Source of the DNA: Planctomycetota bacterium
Lineage (GTDB): Bacteria; Planctomycetota; JAJSAM01
DNA: 64,000 nucleotides
Assembly (NCBI GenBank): GCA_024274785.1
Contig: JAJSAM010000050.1
Coordinates: 1 to 64,000, forward strand
Reading direction: 5' to 3'
Part shown: positions 1 to 10,700 of the stretch, piece by piece
Layout: each line of letters begins with the position of its first letter
Position numbering within the stretch: the first letter of the stretch is position 1
The notes under the pieces: model-generated
What the model saw: only the letters and a program-made list of their open reading frames with translations
Database searches by the model: none
Told to the model about the DNA's origin: nothing
Position numbers and translations under genes: made by a program

Positions 1-1347
1 ATGATGCTCGGCGTGATGGCCCTGATCGTGATTCTGGCGGTCATGGATGGGTTTCAGGCCCAGCTGCGCTCTACGCTCCGTGGCACGCTTTCCGATCTGA
101 TCATCACCGTCAACTACGACAGCGACTTCGAGTCGTGGGAAGAGCTTCTGCTCAATACGGAAGGGGTCGAGGCGGTCTCGCCGCACCTGCAGAGTTTCTG
201 CCTGGTGGCCGAGATTGCGAAGGATGCCGGCAGTTCCGGTCGCGCCCGGCCCGCGCAGATGGACGGGGGGCTGGTGATCGGCATCGATCCCCGGCGCGAG
301 GCCGCGGTGTCGTCGTTCCGGGAGTACCTGGTCTATCGGGAGCGGGGTGCGCTCGCCGCGCCGAAGGACGAGTGGCAGTCCTCCACACCGGACCCGGAGC
401 GCCCCTTCGCGGTGATGAATCCCCGCTGGGATGACCGGGCCGGCGTGATCCTCGGTGTGCAACTGGCGCGGAAGCTGAATGTCTGGCCCCCGAGGATGAA
501 GCCGGGAACCGAAGAGGATCCGGTCTATCTCTACGATCGCGTTTACCTGACGACGATGGTGCGGGACGAGGAGGGGGGAGGGTTCCGGGCGGAAGAGCGT
601 GATTTCTGCGTGACGGGCATCTACGAATCCGGCAACCAGGACATCGACGCGCACATCGCCTACATGGACCGCGCCGCCGCCCGGGAGTTCTTCAAGATCA
701 AGCGGGACCCCCAGGAGATCCGGGTCCAGCTCAGCGACTATGGCCGGATGCGCGACAAGGTGATCCGGAACCTCTACGACCGCCGCCACGACATCTACGC
801 CCAGACCGCTACCCGGCGCGTGAACTGGCCCGAGCACCTTCTGCAATTCCAGGTACGGAGCTGGGAGGATGTCCGCCGGAACTTCCTGAACGCCATCAAC
901 AACGAGAAGGGGCTGATCGCGATCATCGCCGGGATGGCGTTCGTGGTGACCGGGTTCATGATCTTCTCGATCCTCTCGATGATTGTGACGATGAAAACTC
1001 GCGACATCGGGATCCTGAAGGCGATCGGAGGCACCACGCAAGGCGTTCTGCAGATCTTCATCGTGAACGGTCTCCTGGTGGGGGTGATCGGATCCTCGTT
1101 CGGGCTCGTGTCGGGGCTGATCTTCGTCCGGCACATCAACACGGTGAAGGACTTTCTGAACCGCGTCTTCGGCTGGGAACCGTTCCCCCAGAACATCTAC
1201 CTGTTCTCGGAGATTCCCACGCGGGTGGTGCCGGAGGAGGTGGCCATCGTGACGATCATGGCCCTGCTGGTGGCTTTGGTGGGGGCCATCCTGCCGGCCC
1301 TCCGCGCGTCGCGGATGGACCCGGTGGAGTCGCTTCGCTATGAGTGA
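1..1347 (+). CDS. Lipoprotein-releasing ABC transporter permease (LolC/LolE type), 5' end cut by window edge
   Basis: Inner-membrane permease of the Lol system, which extracts lipoproteins from the inner membrane for transfer to the outer membrane. The visible 448 residues begin inside what should be the first membrane helix (LGVMALIVILAVMDGF, close to the family's usual GVxALIVVLSVMNGF), so the true start lies upstream of the window. A long periplasmic domain of about 280 residues follows, then three membrane helices (about 305-330, 350-375, 410-435) and a typical FtsX-fold end, LRASRMDPVESLRYE. The KTRDIGILKAIGGT segment is the cytoplasmic coupling loop common to LolC/E and MacB. The stop overlaps the start of the ATPase gene by 8 bases. 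LolC, LolE or a combined LolF cannot be told apart here. Confidence 0.9.
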   Translation: MMLGVMALIVILAVMDGFQAQLRSTLRGTLSDLIITVNYDSDFESWEELLLNTEGVEAVSPHLQSFCLVAEIAKDAGSSGRARPAQMDGGLVIGIDPRREAAVSSFREYLVYRERGALAAPKDEWQSSTPDPERPFAVMNPRWDDRAGVILGVQLARKLNVWPPRMKPGTEEDPVYLYDRVYLTTMVRDEEGGGFRAEERDFCVTGIYESGNQDIDAHIAYMDRAAAREFFKIKRDPQEIRVQLSDYGRMRDKVIRNLYDRRHDIYAQTATRRVNWPEHLLQFQVRSWEDVRRNFLNAINNEKGLIAIIAGMAFVVTGFMIFSILSMIVTMKTRDIGILKAIGGTTQGVLQIFIVNGLLVGVIGSSFGLVSGLIFVRHINTVKDFLNRVFGWEPFPQNIYLFSEIPTRVVPEEVAIVTIMALLVALVGAILPALRASRMDPVESLRYE

Positions 1348-2068
1348 AACACTGCTTGTCGCCCGGGGGATCAGGAAGAACTACCGCATGGGGTCGAGCG
1401 TGATCGAGGTGCTGAAGGGCCTTGATCTCGAAATCGGGGAAGGGGAGGTCGTCGCGGTCGTCGGCGCCTCGGGCATCGGCAAGTCCACGCTGCTGCACAT
1501 CCTCGGCCTGTTGGACCGCCCCGATCAGGGCACCGTGCACTGTCGCGGCATCGACCTGTTCTCCCTGTCGCAGCGCGAGCGCGCGAGGTGGCGCAATCGC
1601 ACCTTCGGCTTCATCTTCCAGTTCTACCACCTGGTTCCGGAACTCACCGCTCTCGAGAACGTGATCCTCCCGGTGATGATCGGCAATGGGACCATGGCCT
1701 GGTCCGGGAAGAAGAAGGCGGCGGGAGAGCGGGCGCGGGAGATCCTCGTCGATCTGGGCCTGGAGGGCCGGCTGAAGCATCGACCTCCCCAACTCTCCGG
1801 TGGAGAGCGGCAGCGGGTGGCCATCGCGCGGGCCCTCGTGAACGACCCCGATCTGCTCCTTTGCGACGAGCCCACCGGTAACCTGGACCCGGAGACGAGC
1901 ACCGGGGTAAGCGAAGCGCTGTGGCGCATGAACGAGGACCGGGAACAGGCCATGCTGCTCGTCACGCACGATGAGCGCCTGGCCGCGCGGGCGGATCGCA
2001 TCCTGCGGATGGTCGAGGGGCGCCTGGAAGAGAGGGGCGCATCCATTGACCCGGACCCGGCCGGGTGA
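1340..2068 (+). CDS. lolD: Lipoprotein-releasing ABC transporter ATP-binding protein LolD
   Basis: Cytoplasmic ATPase that powers the adjacent permease. The 242-residue protein is of normal length for the family and has, in order, a Walker A (GASGIGKST, about 43-51), Q-loop (FIFQFYHL), ABC signature (LSGGERQRVAIARAL), Walker B (LLLCDEPTGNLD) and switch histidine (LLVTHD). The FQFYHLVPELTALENV segment is typical of LolD/MacB-type ATPases. Its ATG lies inside the end of the permease gene, implying translational coupling. No second permease follows, so the transporter may be a homodimeric LolF-like type, or the partner lies upstream of the window. Confidence 0.93.
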   Translation: MSETLLVARGIRKNYRMGSSVIEVLKGLDLEIGEGEVVAVVGASGIGKSTLLHILGLLDRPDQGTVHCRGIDLFSLSQRERARWRNRTFGFIFQFYHLVPELTALENVILPVMIGNGTMAWSGKKKAAGERAREILVDLGLEGRLKHRPPQLSGGERQRVAIARALVNDPDLLLCDEPTGNLDPETSTGVSEALWRMNEDREQAMLLVTHDERLAARADRILRMVEGRLEERGASIDPDPAG

Positions 2069-2081
2069 TAGGGTTTTCACT

Positions 2082-2360
2082 ATGTGGCGCATCGCTTTGA
2101 TCGTTCTGCTGGCGGGCTTTGCGGCCTGCTCTTCCCCGGCCGCCAATATGGAGGAGAGTGATCCCTTCACCGAGGCTCGGCCCGTGGATGGCGGTCTCTA
2201 TGCCGATCTGCCGGACGCCCCCGCTCCGGTCTCGGGAGCTGTGCTGCGAGCGCTCAACGACGAGTGGGAGCACTCTCTCGCGGGCTGGTCGTTCACGACC
2301 CGCGCCATCGGCCGCTGGACCCAGCGGGACTGGGATCGCCTTTTCGGAGACTCAGAATAG
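2082..2360 (+). CDS. Small predicted lipoprotein
   Basis: A 92-residue protein of unknown role starting 13 bases after lolD, so probably in the same transcript. The N-terminus is a lipoprotein signal (MWRIALIVLLAGFAAC) with the lipobox GFAAC, which gives a lipidated Cys16. The mature part is short, acidic at first (EESDPFTEARP) and Trp-rich near the end (AGWSFTTRAIGRW). It may be a client of the Lol system beside it, which is inference from position only. The 3' end overlaps the convergent gene at 2352-2906 by 9 bases. Confidence 0.65.
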   Translation: MWRIALIVLLAGFAACSSPAANMEESDPFTEARPVDGGLYADLPDAPAPVSGAVLRALNDEWEHSLAGWSFTTRAIGRWTQRDWDRLFGDSE

Positions 2361-2906
2361 GCGGTAGTCGTCGCGCTCCGAGACGGGAGGACCGAGGATC
2401 TCCGCGAGGAGCACGGCCTTTCTGAGGTTCTTGCGACCGAGGGCCGTCGGGCCGCCGCTGCGCCGGGACCGCATCCTGCCCACCTTCTCCGGCCCGGTGC
2501 TCTGTTGGATGGAGGATCCGATCCTCGGGTTCCTTCGCTTCACCTCCGGGGGAACCGGCTTCCGGGGGAGACGGGGAGGCTCCGAGGGCCCACGGCGGGT
2601 GGGGGCCTGTTTCTCGAGCATGGGGGGAGGCGCGCGCCGCACCGGTGGAGCGGGGGCGCCCTCCCGCCCGTCTTCCTCACCGATGCCGCGGCCCCCGAAT
2701 CGCCCGGGGGGCCCGCCCTTCAGATAGCGGTTGATCTGCTCCTGGACCGCCTGGGCGAGGTTGATCTTCTTCCCGTCCGGGCCGGCGGCGGTCTTCTCCA
2801 TCACCTTCCGGATCAGGGTCACGATCCCGATGATGGCCATGATCAACACGTAGGCGATGTAGGAGAAATCACCACCGGCCAACAGCAGGCTGAGAGAGTT
2901 TTCCAT
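2352..2906 (-). CDS. Small membrane protein in the FloA/NfeD operon
   Basis: A 184-residue protein of unknown function, last gene of the NfeD-NfeD-FloA operon, starting one base after the floA stop. One membrane helix lies at about residues 14-30 (YIAYVLIMAIIGIVTLI). A low-complexity Pro/Arg-rich cytoplasmic region follows, then a conserved-looking tail, LRKAVLLAEILGPPVS. The ATG at 2906 is preferred over upstream in-frame codons because these would run into floA. Position suggests a role at FloA membrane microdomains, but this is inference. Confidence 0.7.
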   Translation of the reverse strand: MENSLSLLLAGGDFSYIAYVLIMAIIGIVTLIRKVMEKTAAGPDGKKINLAQAVQEQINRYLKGGPPGRFGGRGIGEEDGREGAPAPPVRRAPPPMLEKQAPTRRGPSEPPRLPRKPVPPEVKRRNPRIGSSIQQSTGPEKVGRMRSRRSGGPTALGRKNLRKAVLLAEILGPPVSERDDYRLF

Positions 2907-2907
2907 C

Positions 2908-3960
2908 TCAGGACCCCGGGGCGATGGGCGTGCTGCGTTCGTCACCGCCGACCGAGTTGCGCATGTTGGTGTCGGCCTGGATGTTCTTCAGCCGGTAGTA
3001 GTCCATGATCCCGAGGTTGCCGGACCGGAATGATTCCGCGATGGCGAGAGGGATTTCGGCTTCCGCCAGGACGACCTTCGCGCGGTTTTCCTGGACCGCG
3101 GCGTTCATCTCCTGTTCGGCGGCCACGGCCATGGCGCGTCGCTCCTCGGCCTTGGCCTGGGCCACACGCTTGTCGGCCTCGGCCTGCTCCGCCTGCAGGC
3201 GGGCGCCGATGTTCTCGCCGACGTCCACGTCCGCGATGTCGATGGAGACGATCTCGAAGGAGGTGCCGGAGTCGAGCCCGCGGCCGAGCACGGCCTTGGA
3301 GATGACGTCGGGATTTTCGAGCACCGCCTTGAATGTCGCGGCGGAACCGATGGCGGAGACGATGCCTTCACCGACCCGGGCGATGATGGTGTCTTCGGTG
3401 GCTCCACCGATCAGGCGGGCCAGGTGGGTCTTCACCGTGACCCGCGCCTTGGCGCGGAGCTGGATGCCGTCCCTGGCCACCGCGTCCAGGGTTTCGCGCC
3501 CCTTGCGCGGATCGGGGGCATCGATGACCTTGGGATTGACGCAGGTCCGGACCGCTTCGAGGACGTCGCGGCCCGCGAGGTCGATGCCGGTAGCAACGCG
3601 GAACTTGAGGCCGAGGTCGGCCCGGTCCGCGGCGACGAGCGCCTGGACGACTCTGGTGGGATTGCCGCCGGCCAGGTAGTGGGCTTCGAGTGCCCGCGCG
3701 TCCGCATCCACGTCGGCCTGCACCGCCATGATCTTGGCGCGGACGATGACTCCGGGTTGTACCTTCCGCAGGCGCATCATGATGATCTGGACCAGTGAGA
3801 TCTTCGCTCCCGCCAGGTACGCCTGGATATACAAGCCGAAGTAGGTGATGACGAAGAATCCCACGATGAGCAGCAGGATGATGAGGACGACCACGCCGAC
3901 GATGCCGGCCGTGCCGGCCTTTGCCAGTACGGAGAGGCCGAGAATACTCTGAATCGACAT
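2908..3960 (-). CDS. floA: Flotillin-like protein FloA
   Basis: SPFH-domain membrane scaffold protein that forms functional membrane microdomains. The 350 residues match bacterial FloA in length. An N-terminal hydrophobic hairpin (about 15-50, [19 protein letters not shown]) is followed by the SPFH region and an Ala/Glu/Lys-rich helical C-terminus ([18 protein letters not shown]), the oligomerising part. The [10 protein letters not shown] and [17 protein letters not shown] segments are FloA hallmarks. Its ATG overlaps the stop of the short NfeD gene (ATGA), and NfeD proteins are known partners of flotillins, so the operon is functionally coherent. Confidence 0.94.
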   Translation of the reverse strand: MSIQSILGLSVLAKAGTAGIVGVVVLIILLLIVGFFVITYFGLYIQAYLAGAKISLVQIIMMRLRKVQPGVIVRAKIMAVQADVDADARALEAHYLAGGNPTRVVQALVAADRADLGLKFRVATGIDLAGRDVLEAVRTCVNPKVIDAPDPRKGRETLDAVARDGIQLRAKARVTVKTHLARLIGGATEDTIIARVGEGIVSAIGSAATFKAVLENPDVISKAVLGRGLDSGTSFEIVSIDIADVDVGENIGARLQAEQAEADKRVAQAKAEERRAMAVAAEQEMNAAVQENRAKVVLAEAEIPLAIAESFRSGNLGIMDYYRLKNIQADTNMRNSVGGDERSTPIAPGS

Positions 3961-4472
3961 CAGGAAAGCTCCCGATCAGTTTCCGGGGGCGGAGCATCTC
4001 TGACCGCCCGAACCACGATTCGATTACCAAGTACTTCAATCACCCGGACATCGACTCCGGGATCGATCATTTCACCGCGGGTCACGACATCCACGCGGTG
4101 ACCGTCCAGGCGGGCGATGCCGCTCGGGCGGAGCGTTGAGATCGTCACGCCGGTCTTTCCCGCGTGTGCGCTCGTGTGTTCACTGGGCGCGGTCGGTTCC
4201 TCGCGTTTGGGCCGAAACAGGATCATGTGTTTGCCGAGGGCGGTCTTCGGGAAGATCCTGAAGGCCGCGACCAGCGAGATCGGGATCCCCACGGCAGAGA
4301 CGCCGATGAGCGACCAGCCGAAAGCGGAGTTCACTTCGAAGGCGAAGTAGAAGGCCCCGCAGAAGGCCCCGACCGCCATGAGCGTGAGCGCGCCGAGTGA
4401 GGGGATGAAGACCTCGAGCAGCAGCAGGAAGAAGGCGACGATCAGTAGGGTGAGTGCGTAGGCGACCTCCAT
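3960..4472 (-). CDS. Short NfeD-family membrane protein
   Basis: A 170-residue membrane protein with several hydrophobic helices in the first 80 residues ([21 protein letters not shown], then two more) and a C-terminal OB-fold NfeD domain, about 105-160, with the family pattern TTLRPSGxxxxxGxxxDVVTxGExI seen here as [19 protein letters not shown]. It is the class that pairs with flotillins. It starts 1 base after the long NfeD stop and overlaps floA by ATGA. The ATG at 4472 is chosen because it begins the first membrane helix. Confidence 0.88.
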   Translation of the reverse strand: MEVAYALTLLIVAFFLLLLEVFIPSLGALTLMAVGAFCGAFYFAFEVNSAFGWSLIGVSAVGIPISLVAAFRIFPKTALGKHMILFRPKREEPTAPSEHTSAHAGKTGVTISTLRPSGIARLDGHRVDVVTRGEMIDPGVDVRVIEVLGNRIVVRAVRDAPPPETDRELS

Positions 4473-4473
4473 C

Positions 4474-6486
4474 TCAGGCCTCCTCGACCACGATTCGGTT
4501 GCCCTCGGCGCGGAGGACCCTGACCGCGGCGCCTCGCTCGACGAAGGACCCCTCGGTAACGGCATCGACGGGTTCATCGCCCACCTCGATGCGGCCCGCC
4601 GGGCGCAGGTCGGTGACCGCGACGCCGCGCCGGCCGACGAACTCGGCGAGGATCCCGGTGATCGCGCTTCCGCTGCCGGTGAGCCCCTGGCTGCCCGCGG
4701 GCCCGGCTGGCGAGAGGATCACGCGACGCCCCAGTTCGGTCTTCGGCAGGTACCGGGCGACGAACACGATCGCGATGATGGAGAGCACCCCCGCCACAGA
4801 GAATTCCATGAGCCAGTTGAGGGGGATGTCCGCACCCCACATCCGTCCCGGGGTGGGGAAGGGATACTTCTCCGACGCCATGTACAGGCTGACGAGCAAC
4901 AGGGCGAAACCGCCGAGCCCGGCCACACCGAAGCCCGGGATGACGAAAATCTCGAGGAGGATCAGGAGGACGCCGAGCATGAAGAGCACGATCTCGAGCC
5001 CGGTGCTGATCCCCGCAATGGCCGACGCCGAGAAGAAGAGTGCGAAGCAGATCAGGGCAATGGAGCCGGGGATGCCGAAGCCCGGTACCTTGAGTTCCAT
5101 GTAGAGGGCGGTGATGCCCCCGAAAAAGAGGAGGATCTTGATGGTCAGCAGGAACCGGGAGGTCTCCTCGGCCCAGCTTTCCCCGAGCCGGGTGACCTCG
5201 CCCTCGTCGATGCCGAGCCGTTCGAAGGCATCCTCGCGACTCTTCACCGGTTCATCGCAGAAGCCGTACTCGTAGGCCTCCGCGGCGTGAATGGTGAAGA
5301 GCTTGCCGGCGGGGACGACGGTCTTCCGGGCCAGCGACTTTCCGTGCTCCGCCTCGCGCTTCTCGATCTCCTCCGGAGAGAGAAACAGGATGGTGCCGTC
5401 CGCGAAGGTCACCCGCTCCACGGCCATCTCCTGTGTGATCATGGCCTCGGCGAGTGCGACGGGGTAGCCGTTGCGGCTCGCGTACTTGCGGAACAGGGCC
5501 CGCAGCGGCGACTGGATCTTCTCCCCGAGCACCTGGTAGCCCTCGGGGCCGATGGCGATGGGCTGACAATCGCCGATGATGCCACCTTCGCCCATGATGA
5601 TGACGTTGCCGGCGAGCGAGACCAGGGCGGCGCCGGAGTAGGCACCGCGGAAAATGAGCATGGCGGTCTTGACCTTGCAGTCGAAAATCAGGTCGCCGAT
5701 GTCCATCGAAGAGGAGACCAGTCCGCCGGGGGAATCCACCTCGAAGAGGATGAGGTCCGCGCCGGCATCGATCGCCTCCGTGACCCGTCGCTCCACGGAA
5801 GCCGCGAGAGTGGTGTCGATCTCGCGGTCGATGGGGATCAGGAAGACCTTCTCGAAAGGGCCCTCGAGAGTGGGGCTTCCTGCGCCGGGACGTAGCGCTT
5901 CCGGCAGGGCCGGCCGGAGTTCCTCGGCCTCCGCGGGGCGGATTGCGAGGGCTGTAAAGACCTCGGCGCGGGCCACGCACACCTTCTGGATCAACCCCAG
6001 TTCAAGCGCGTCCTCGGCCGATAGCCCCTGAGGATCCAGCAGGCGCCGGAATGTGGAAAGCGGAATGCCCCGCTCTCCGGCGATGGCGGAGATTCGCTGC
6101 CTAACCAGCCCCGAAGGAGACACCGGGCCGAGGCGGGCCGCCGGAAGCATGAAGGACTGATCCGCCCGCAGCACGATGGCGACGGCGCCGCCCGGAGCGG
6201 GTCGCGACACGAGCACGGCGATCGAGAGTGCCTCCGGCGCGGCGGCGACCGCTTTCGCCAACGTCAGCCCGGCCTGGTCGTCCACGGAATCGAGGGCGAG
6301 GTCGAGCAGGAGCAGGCGATAGTTCGCGGCGGCGAGTCGCTCGATCTCGCCCGCGGTGCGATCAGCCTGCGTCCGGCTCAAGTGGCCTTGCAGGGGGATG
6401 ACCGCACTCTCGCCGGCCAGGGCCGGCCGCAGGCAGGTCGCGATCAACATCAGGGGTAGAAGCAGTTTCATGGTTCTCATGGTCAT
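4474..6486 (-). CDS. Long NfeD-type membrane-bound serine protease (ClpP/SppA-like)
   Basis: A 670-residue membrane protease of the NfeD1b class. It has a signal peptide (ending near PALAGES), a divergent N-terminal SppA-like repeat (about 25-180), a second ClpP-fold domain (about 208-440), four to five membrane helices (about 445-600) and a C-terminal NfeD OB-fold. The second domain has the oxyanion region DSPGG at 251-255 and the candidate nucleophile Ser284 in RGAYSGAALVSLA. The first repeat lacks a clear nucleophile and may be structural. Family members cleave membrane proteins, including stomatin/flotillin relatives, matching the floA neighbour. The ATG could instead be at 6471, which begins MKLLLPLMLI directly. 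Confidence 0.9.
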   Translation of the reverse strand: MTMRTMKLLLPLMLIATCLRPALAGESAVIPLQGHLSRTQADRTAGEIERLAAANYRLLLLDLALDSVDDQAGLTLAKAVAAAPEALSIAVLVSRPAPGGAVAIVLRADQSFMLPAARLGPVSPSGLVRQRISAIAGERGIPLSTFRRLLDPQGLSAEDALELGLIQKVCVARAEVFTALAIRPAEAEELRPALPEALRPGAGSPTLEGPFEKVFLIPIDREIDTTLAASVERRVTEAIDAGADLILFEVDSPGGLVSSSMDIGDLIFDCKVKTAMLIFRGAYSGAALVSLAGNVIIMGEGGIIGDCQPIAIGPEGYQVLGEKIQSPLRALFRKYASRNGYPVALAEAMITQEMAVERVTFADGTILFLSPEEIEKREAEHGKSLARKTVVPAGKLFTIHAAEAYEYGFCDEPVKSREDAFERLGIDEGEVTRLGESWAEETSRFLLTIKILLFFGGITALYMELKVPGFGIPGSIALICFALFFSASAIAGISTGLEIVLFMLGVLLILLEIFVIPGFGVAGLGGFALLLVSLYMASEKYPFPTPGRMWGADIPLNWLMEFSVAGVLSIIAIVFVARYLPKTELGRRVILSPAGPAGSQGLTGSGSAITGILAEFVGRRGVAVTDLRPAGRIEVGDEPVDAVTEGSFVERGAAVRVLRAEGNRIVVEEA

Positions 6487-6768
6487 CCGCTGGCTTGCTA
6501 GTCCGCGGGAATTGTAGCAGGGACCGCCGAGAACGCGAGGGAGGGGAATGCCGGAGCCCGCGGCAGCGACCCCACGTTGAGGCGCGAACAGGCAAGAATG
6601 ACCACGGGCTCCACGGTCTTGGTCGGGCTCGTATGCGATCCATTACGCGTCGATCCGGACCGAACTGGCATCTTCGAGCCACGATGGTCCAGATGGCGTT
6701 TGGCCCTGGTCGGCAAACGCTCCGGCGCTACGGCGGCGGAAACGCACCCTGAAAGCCGTCGATAACCC

Positions 6769-7773
6769 TCACTCGGGGGAGGACCTGTCCACGGCTCGGG
6801 CTTCCTCGATCATCTCCGGGAAGGGACAGTTGTCGAGTTGCTGCTGCCGTCTCAGGTTTTCCCATGGTTCCGGAAGCGCGGGATCCAGTGTGACGGCTCG
6901 TTCCCAATGCGAGATGGCTTCGCGGCGGCGCCCGGTGTGAAAGAGGAGATTGCCGAGGGTGTTCCAGCCCGAACCGGAGGATGGATCGAGACGCAGCCCG
7001 GTACGCAGTTCCGCTTCGGCCTCTTCCACGTCGTTCAGGCAAAGCAGTGCGGCACCCAGATTCAGGTGTGCGGCTCCGAGCTCCGGCTCGCGCTCGATGG
7101 CGAATGCAAAGCTCGAGCGGGCCTCCTCCGCTCGATCGAGCTTCAGGTAAACGCAACCGATCGCGTTGAACAGGGCCGGGCCTCCCCCGGTCGTGGAGAG
7201 CGCCAGCTCGAGCATCTGCAGGGCCTCGCGGAATTCCCCGCGACGGAAGCGGCTTTCGGCCTCTTTCGCGGCGAGGTTCGCGTCGGCGAGACGCTTCTCC
7301 TGATCCAGGCGGCGGAGCACGTCCGCCATCCCCCGAAGGAGATCGTCCTGTTGGGTCTGGGCCAATTGCCTGCTGGTCAGGATCTGGCGGATCCCCTCGT
7401 TCGCCTTTTCGGAGCCGGCGAGCAGTCCCTGCCGGGTTTCCTCGAGCATGGTGCGGATGGCGGTGAGGTGTTCGTTCCAGGTGAGAAGGCTCTCTTCCGC
7501 CTTGACGGTGCTCAGGGCGAGTGCGCTGCTGGCGTGGTCGAGGGCCTCGACGGACTTGGTCCCGACGAGCGAGACCTGGTCGATGATGTCCGGCATTCCG
7601 AGGAAGGAGCAGATTTCGTGGCCGGGGCGATAGAGGGCGCAGTCAAATCCGAGACACTGCACCAGGCTCGCCTCGGTACGGAGACCCTTCTCATTCACGC
7701 GGGCTGGTGTGCTGAGGATGGGACAGATATCCTGGCCGCGTCCCGGGCCGATATCAGCGGGGTTGGGGCTCAT
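6769..7773 (-). CDS. TPR-repeat protein with N-terminal cysteine cluster
   Basis: A 334-residue soluble protein. The first 60 residues hold spaced cysteines (CPIL, then QCLGFDC and HEIC), a pattern suggesting a metal site. A helical, probably coiled-coil stretch (about 65-170) follows, then four to five tetratricopeptide repeats, for example LFNAIGCVYLKLDRAEEARS and AHLNLGAALLCLNDVEEAEA. TPRs mediate protein-protein contacts; the partner is unknown. The ATG at 7773 overlaps the stop of the upstream giant TPR gene by ATGA, so the two are translationally coupled and probably work together. Confidence 0.78.
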   Translation of the reverse strand: MSPNPADIGPGRGQDICPILSTPARVNEKGLRTEASLVQCLGFDCALYRPGHEICSFLGMPDIIDQVSLVGTKSVEALDHASSALALSTVKAEESLLTWNEHLTAIRTMLEETRQGLLAGSEKANEGIRQILTSRQLAQTQQDDLLRGMADVLRRLDQEKRLADANLAAKEAESRFRRGEFREALQMLELALSTTGGGPALFNAIGCVYLKLDRAEEARSSFAFAIEREPELGAAHLNLGAALLCLNDVEEAEAELRTGLRLDPSSGSGWNTLGNLLFHTGRRREAISHWERAVTLDPALPEPWENLRRQQQLDNCPFPEMIEEARAVDRSSPE

Positions 7774-10700
7774 GATCGGACCGCCTGCTCGAGGTGGAAG
7801 GTCACTTGAAGCGGCACGGTCGAGGCCTGGTGGCGGGCGGCGTAGTGGCGATCGAGCAGCGTTCGCACCGCCCGGTGGGCGGGGTATCTCCGGGCGATGC
7901 GTTCGAGGCACTGCAGGCCCACGGGCTCGTCACCGGACCTGAGGGCCGATGCCCCGAGGGAGTACAGGTACTCGCGCTCGAAGGCGGTGAGGGGGCCGCC
8001 AACCGGGATGCGCCCGAGATGAGGGAACAGTTCGTCCCTGAGTTGCGCATGGCGATCGAGGATCAGCAACGCGTTTCCGCGAACGGCCAGGAGGCCGATG
8101 GGGGGGAGCGCCTCGTCTCCGGTAACCGGGGGAAGAGATCCGAGGGCTTCTTGCGGTGTCCCTCGCCAGAGCGCAATGACGCCCCGCTCGAGTTCCCTGC
8201 CGTTGTCCCGCTCGGGCAGTTGACTTTCGCGATGGCGGTCGAAGTCCCTGCGGATGCGGAGCGGAATCTCCTCGTTGCCGGGGTCGATCACGGTGCAGGT
8301 TCGCCAGTTCTCGAGCGCCGGCAGAAACTCCCCGAGTTCCTCCAGGACATCCGCCAATCGATAGTGGGCCATGAAGCGGTCGGACTTCCGGCGGGCCCGG
8401 GGCACGATATTGTTCTCGATCTGTTCGCGCGCGTCGCGGGGCCGGCAAAGGGCGCGCAGGGTTTCTTCGCGCAGGACGTGGGCCGGCAGCGACTCCGCTC
8501 GATTCGCGATAACCCGGTCGGTTGCGGCGAGGACTTCGGCGGCGGAGTGCGGATCGGTTTCGAGCAGTTCCCTCAGGCAGGCGACGGCGCGAAGGGCGGT
8601 CTTCGCGGCGCCGGTCGCGAGGAGCACCGCGGCCCGGGCCCGCACACTGAGGAATGGGGCCGGGGTGGGCCGGGATGAACAAAGCCGCTCCGCAATGACC
8701 ATGACTTCGGGCGCCGTCTCCGGTTCGCGGTCGAGCATCGTCGCCAGGCAGGCCGCCACCTCCTCCCGCTGGTCGATCGGTTCGTGAATCCTCACCGCCA
8801 GGGCGTGAGCAAACCGGGCATCCTCCGGGAAAGCCAGACTCAGGCGCTCGAGTTGCCGGAGCACCGGCTGATGATTTCCCGACGAGAGCGGCGCCACGGC
8901 ATGCAGCAGTGCCCGCTCGGGATCATCCGCCTCCGCTGCCAGGTCCGATGCGAGCAGATGCACGTTGGGATCCTTTGGCGCACTTTCGGCCGCGGCCTCG
9001 GCCAGGCCCAGGCCGCGCCGTATCGACTCGATCGGCTGCTCGGCCTTCTCGTCGAGCCCCAGCTCCACGACGCGTCGGATGTGGGGAATGGAGCCAGTGG
9101 CCCGATTTGCACGAATACGCGCTCTGGCCTGCAGTTCGACGATCGGGACGCTGTCCCCGAAGCTCTCGCGCCAGCGGGTGCACATCTCGTCCTGGACCAT
9201 CGGCTGATCCTGTTCGAACGAAACGAGGAGAGGGAACACCCGGTGGGCCAGCTCCGGCTCGGCCGCTCGACAGGAAGCCGTGAATGCCAGGTGCAGGAAC
9301 TCGCGGGAACCCGAGAAGGCGCTCTTTTCCGTCAACTTTCCGAGGAGGGCGGCGGCATCACCGATTCGATCCGCGAGTTCGTCACGCGCCAGGGTCTCCT
9401 TTCCCGCAGCGAGAACCCGCTCGAGGTCCCCGGCCCGGACCGCCAGGCGGAGGTCGTCGAGGATGAGATGATGCGCGCCCGGATTCGCGCGGATCAGGCT
9501 GTCCAGGCGGGTGAAAATCTCGCTGAACTGATCGGCTCCGAGGTCAGCCAGACGATGGTAGAGATCGATCTCGTCCTCGATGCGCCCCGTCTTCCGGGCG
9601 AGGTGCGCTCGCAGCCACAGGGCGGCCGGGCATGGTTTTGCGGTCTTGCCGATTTCGACCAGGGCATGATCGATCGCGCCGAGGTCCGCCCGGTCGACTT
9701 CCGCCCACCGGCCGAGGTGGGCGATCAGCTCGGGCCAGCGGTGGAGGTCCGTTAGCCAGATCGACTTCAGGTCCCAGGCATCGAGTTGTGCGGGGGTGAC
9801 CCTAGTCAGTGCGTCGAGGGCGGCCCATGCGTCATCGGTGTGCTCGGTGGCCATGCGCAGGTACATGAGGGCGGGTTCGAACTCGCGTCCCTCCGTCAGG
9901 TATTGCACGAGGGCGAACCTGGCTTCGTGCCGGTCCGGGTCCTTTTCGAGGACGGCGTCGATACCCGCCTGGGCAGCCACCGGATCCACGGGGAGAACCT
10001 CGACGAAGAGGGCGGCCGCTTCTTCGATCAGCCCGAGTTCGACGGAAATGTTCCCGAGCAGGATCGACCCTTCGGGGCCGAGTGTGGAGATACGGTGGCG
10101 CTCCGCGAGCAAGGATTGTGCTTCCCTGATATCGGCCGGTATCCGCTTCTCGAGGGTATCGCGGCCGAGGGTCAGCAGTTCTGCCGTGGGGCGATCAATC
10201 TCGATGGCGGTCGCGAGGAGCCTTCGCAGTACGAGGTCGTCCATGCCCTCCTCGGGGCGGATCGTCCGGAGCCAGCGATACTCCTGCTTCGGGTGTCCCG
10301 CATCGCCCATATTCATCGCCACCGCGGTGGCATCCTGAAAGCGCTGCGCTTCGATCAGAAGCCGGCAGCGGAGGACCAGGATGGGCAGGTCCCGCCGACC
10401 GACGAGATGCTCCTGATCGAAGACCGTGGCAAGTTCGGAACTCGAGTGCGGAGCCTTGGCGAGAGCATCGGCGAGGAAATCGATCGCGACCTCCGTGCGC
10501 CCGGTCCGGAATAGCAGGGAGGCGAACCGCACGGCCCGGGCCGGCTGATCGAGGAACCGTTCGCGCCAGTGAAGGGCGTGCTCGATTCCGGCGTCGAGGT
10601 GCTCGCGGGAGAGTTCTGCGAGCCTCTCCAGCGCAGCGGCGGCATCGTCCATACGCTCCTGGATCAACAGGGAGCGAACGGTCAGGACTCCGGCCAGGGG

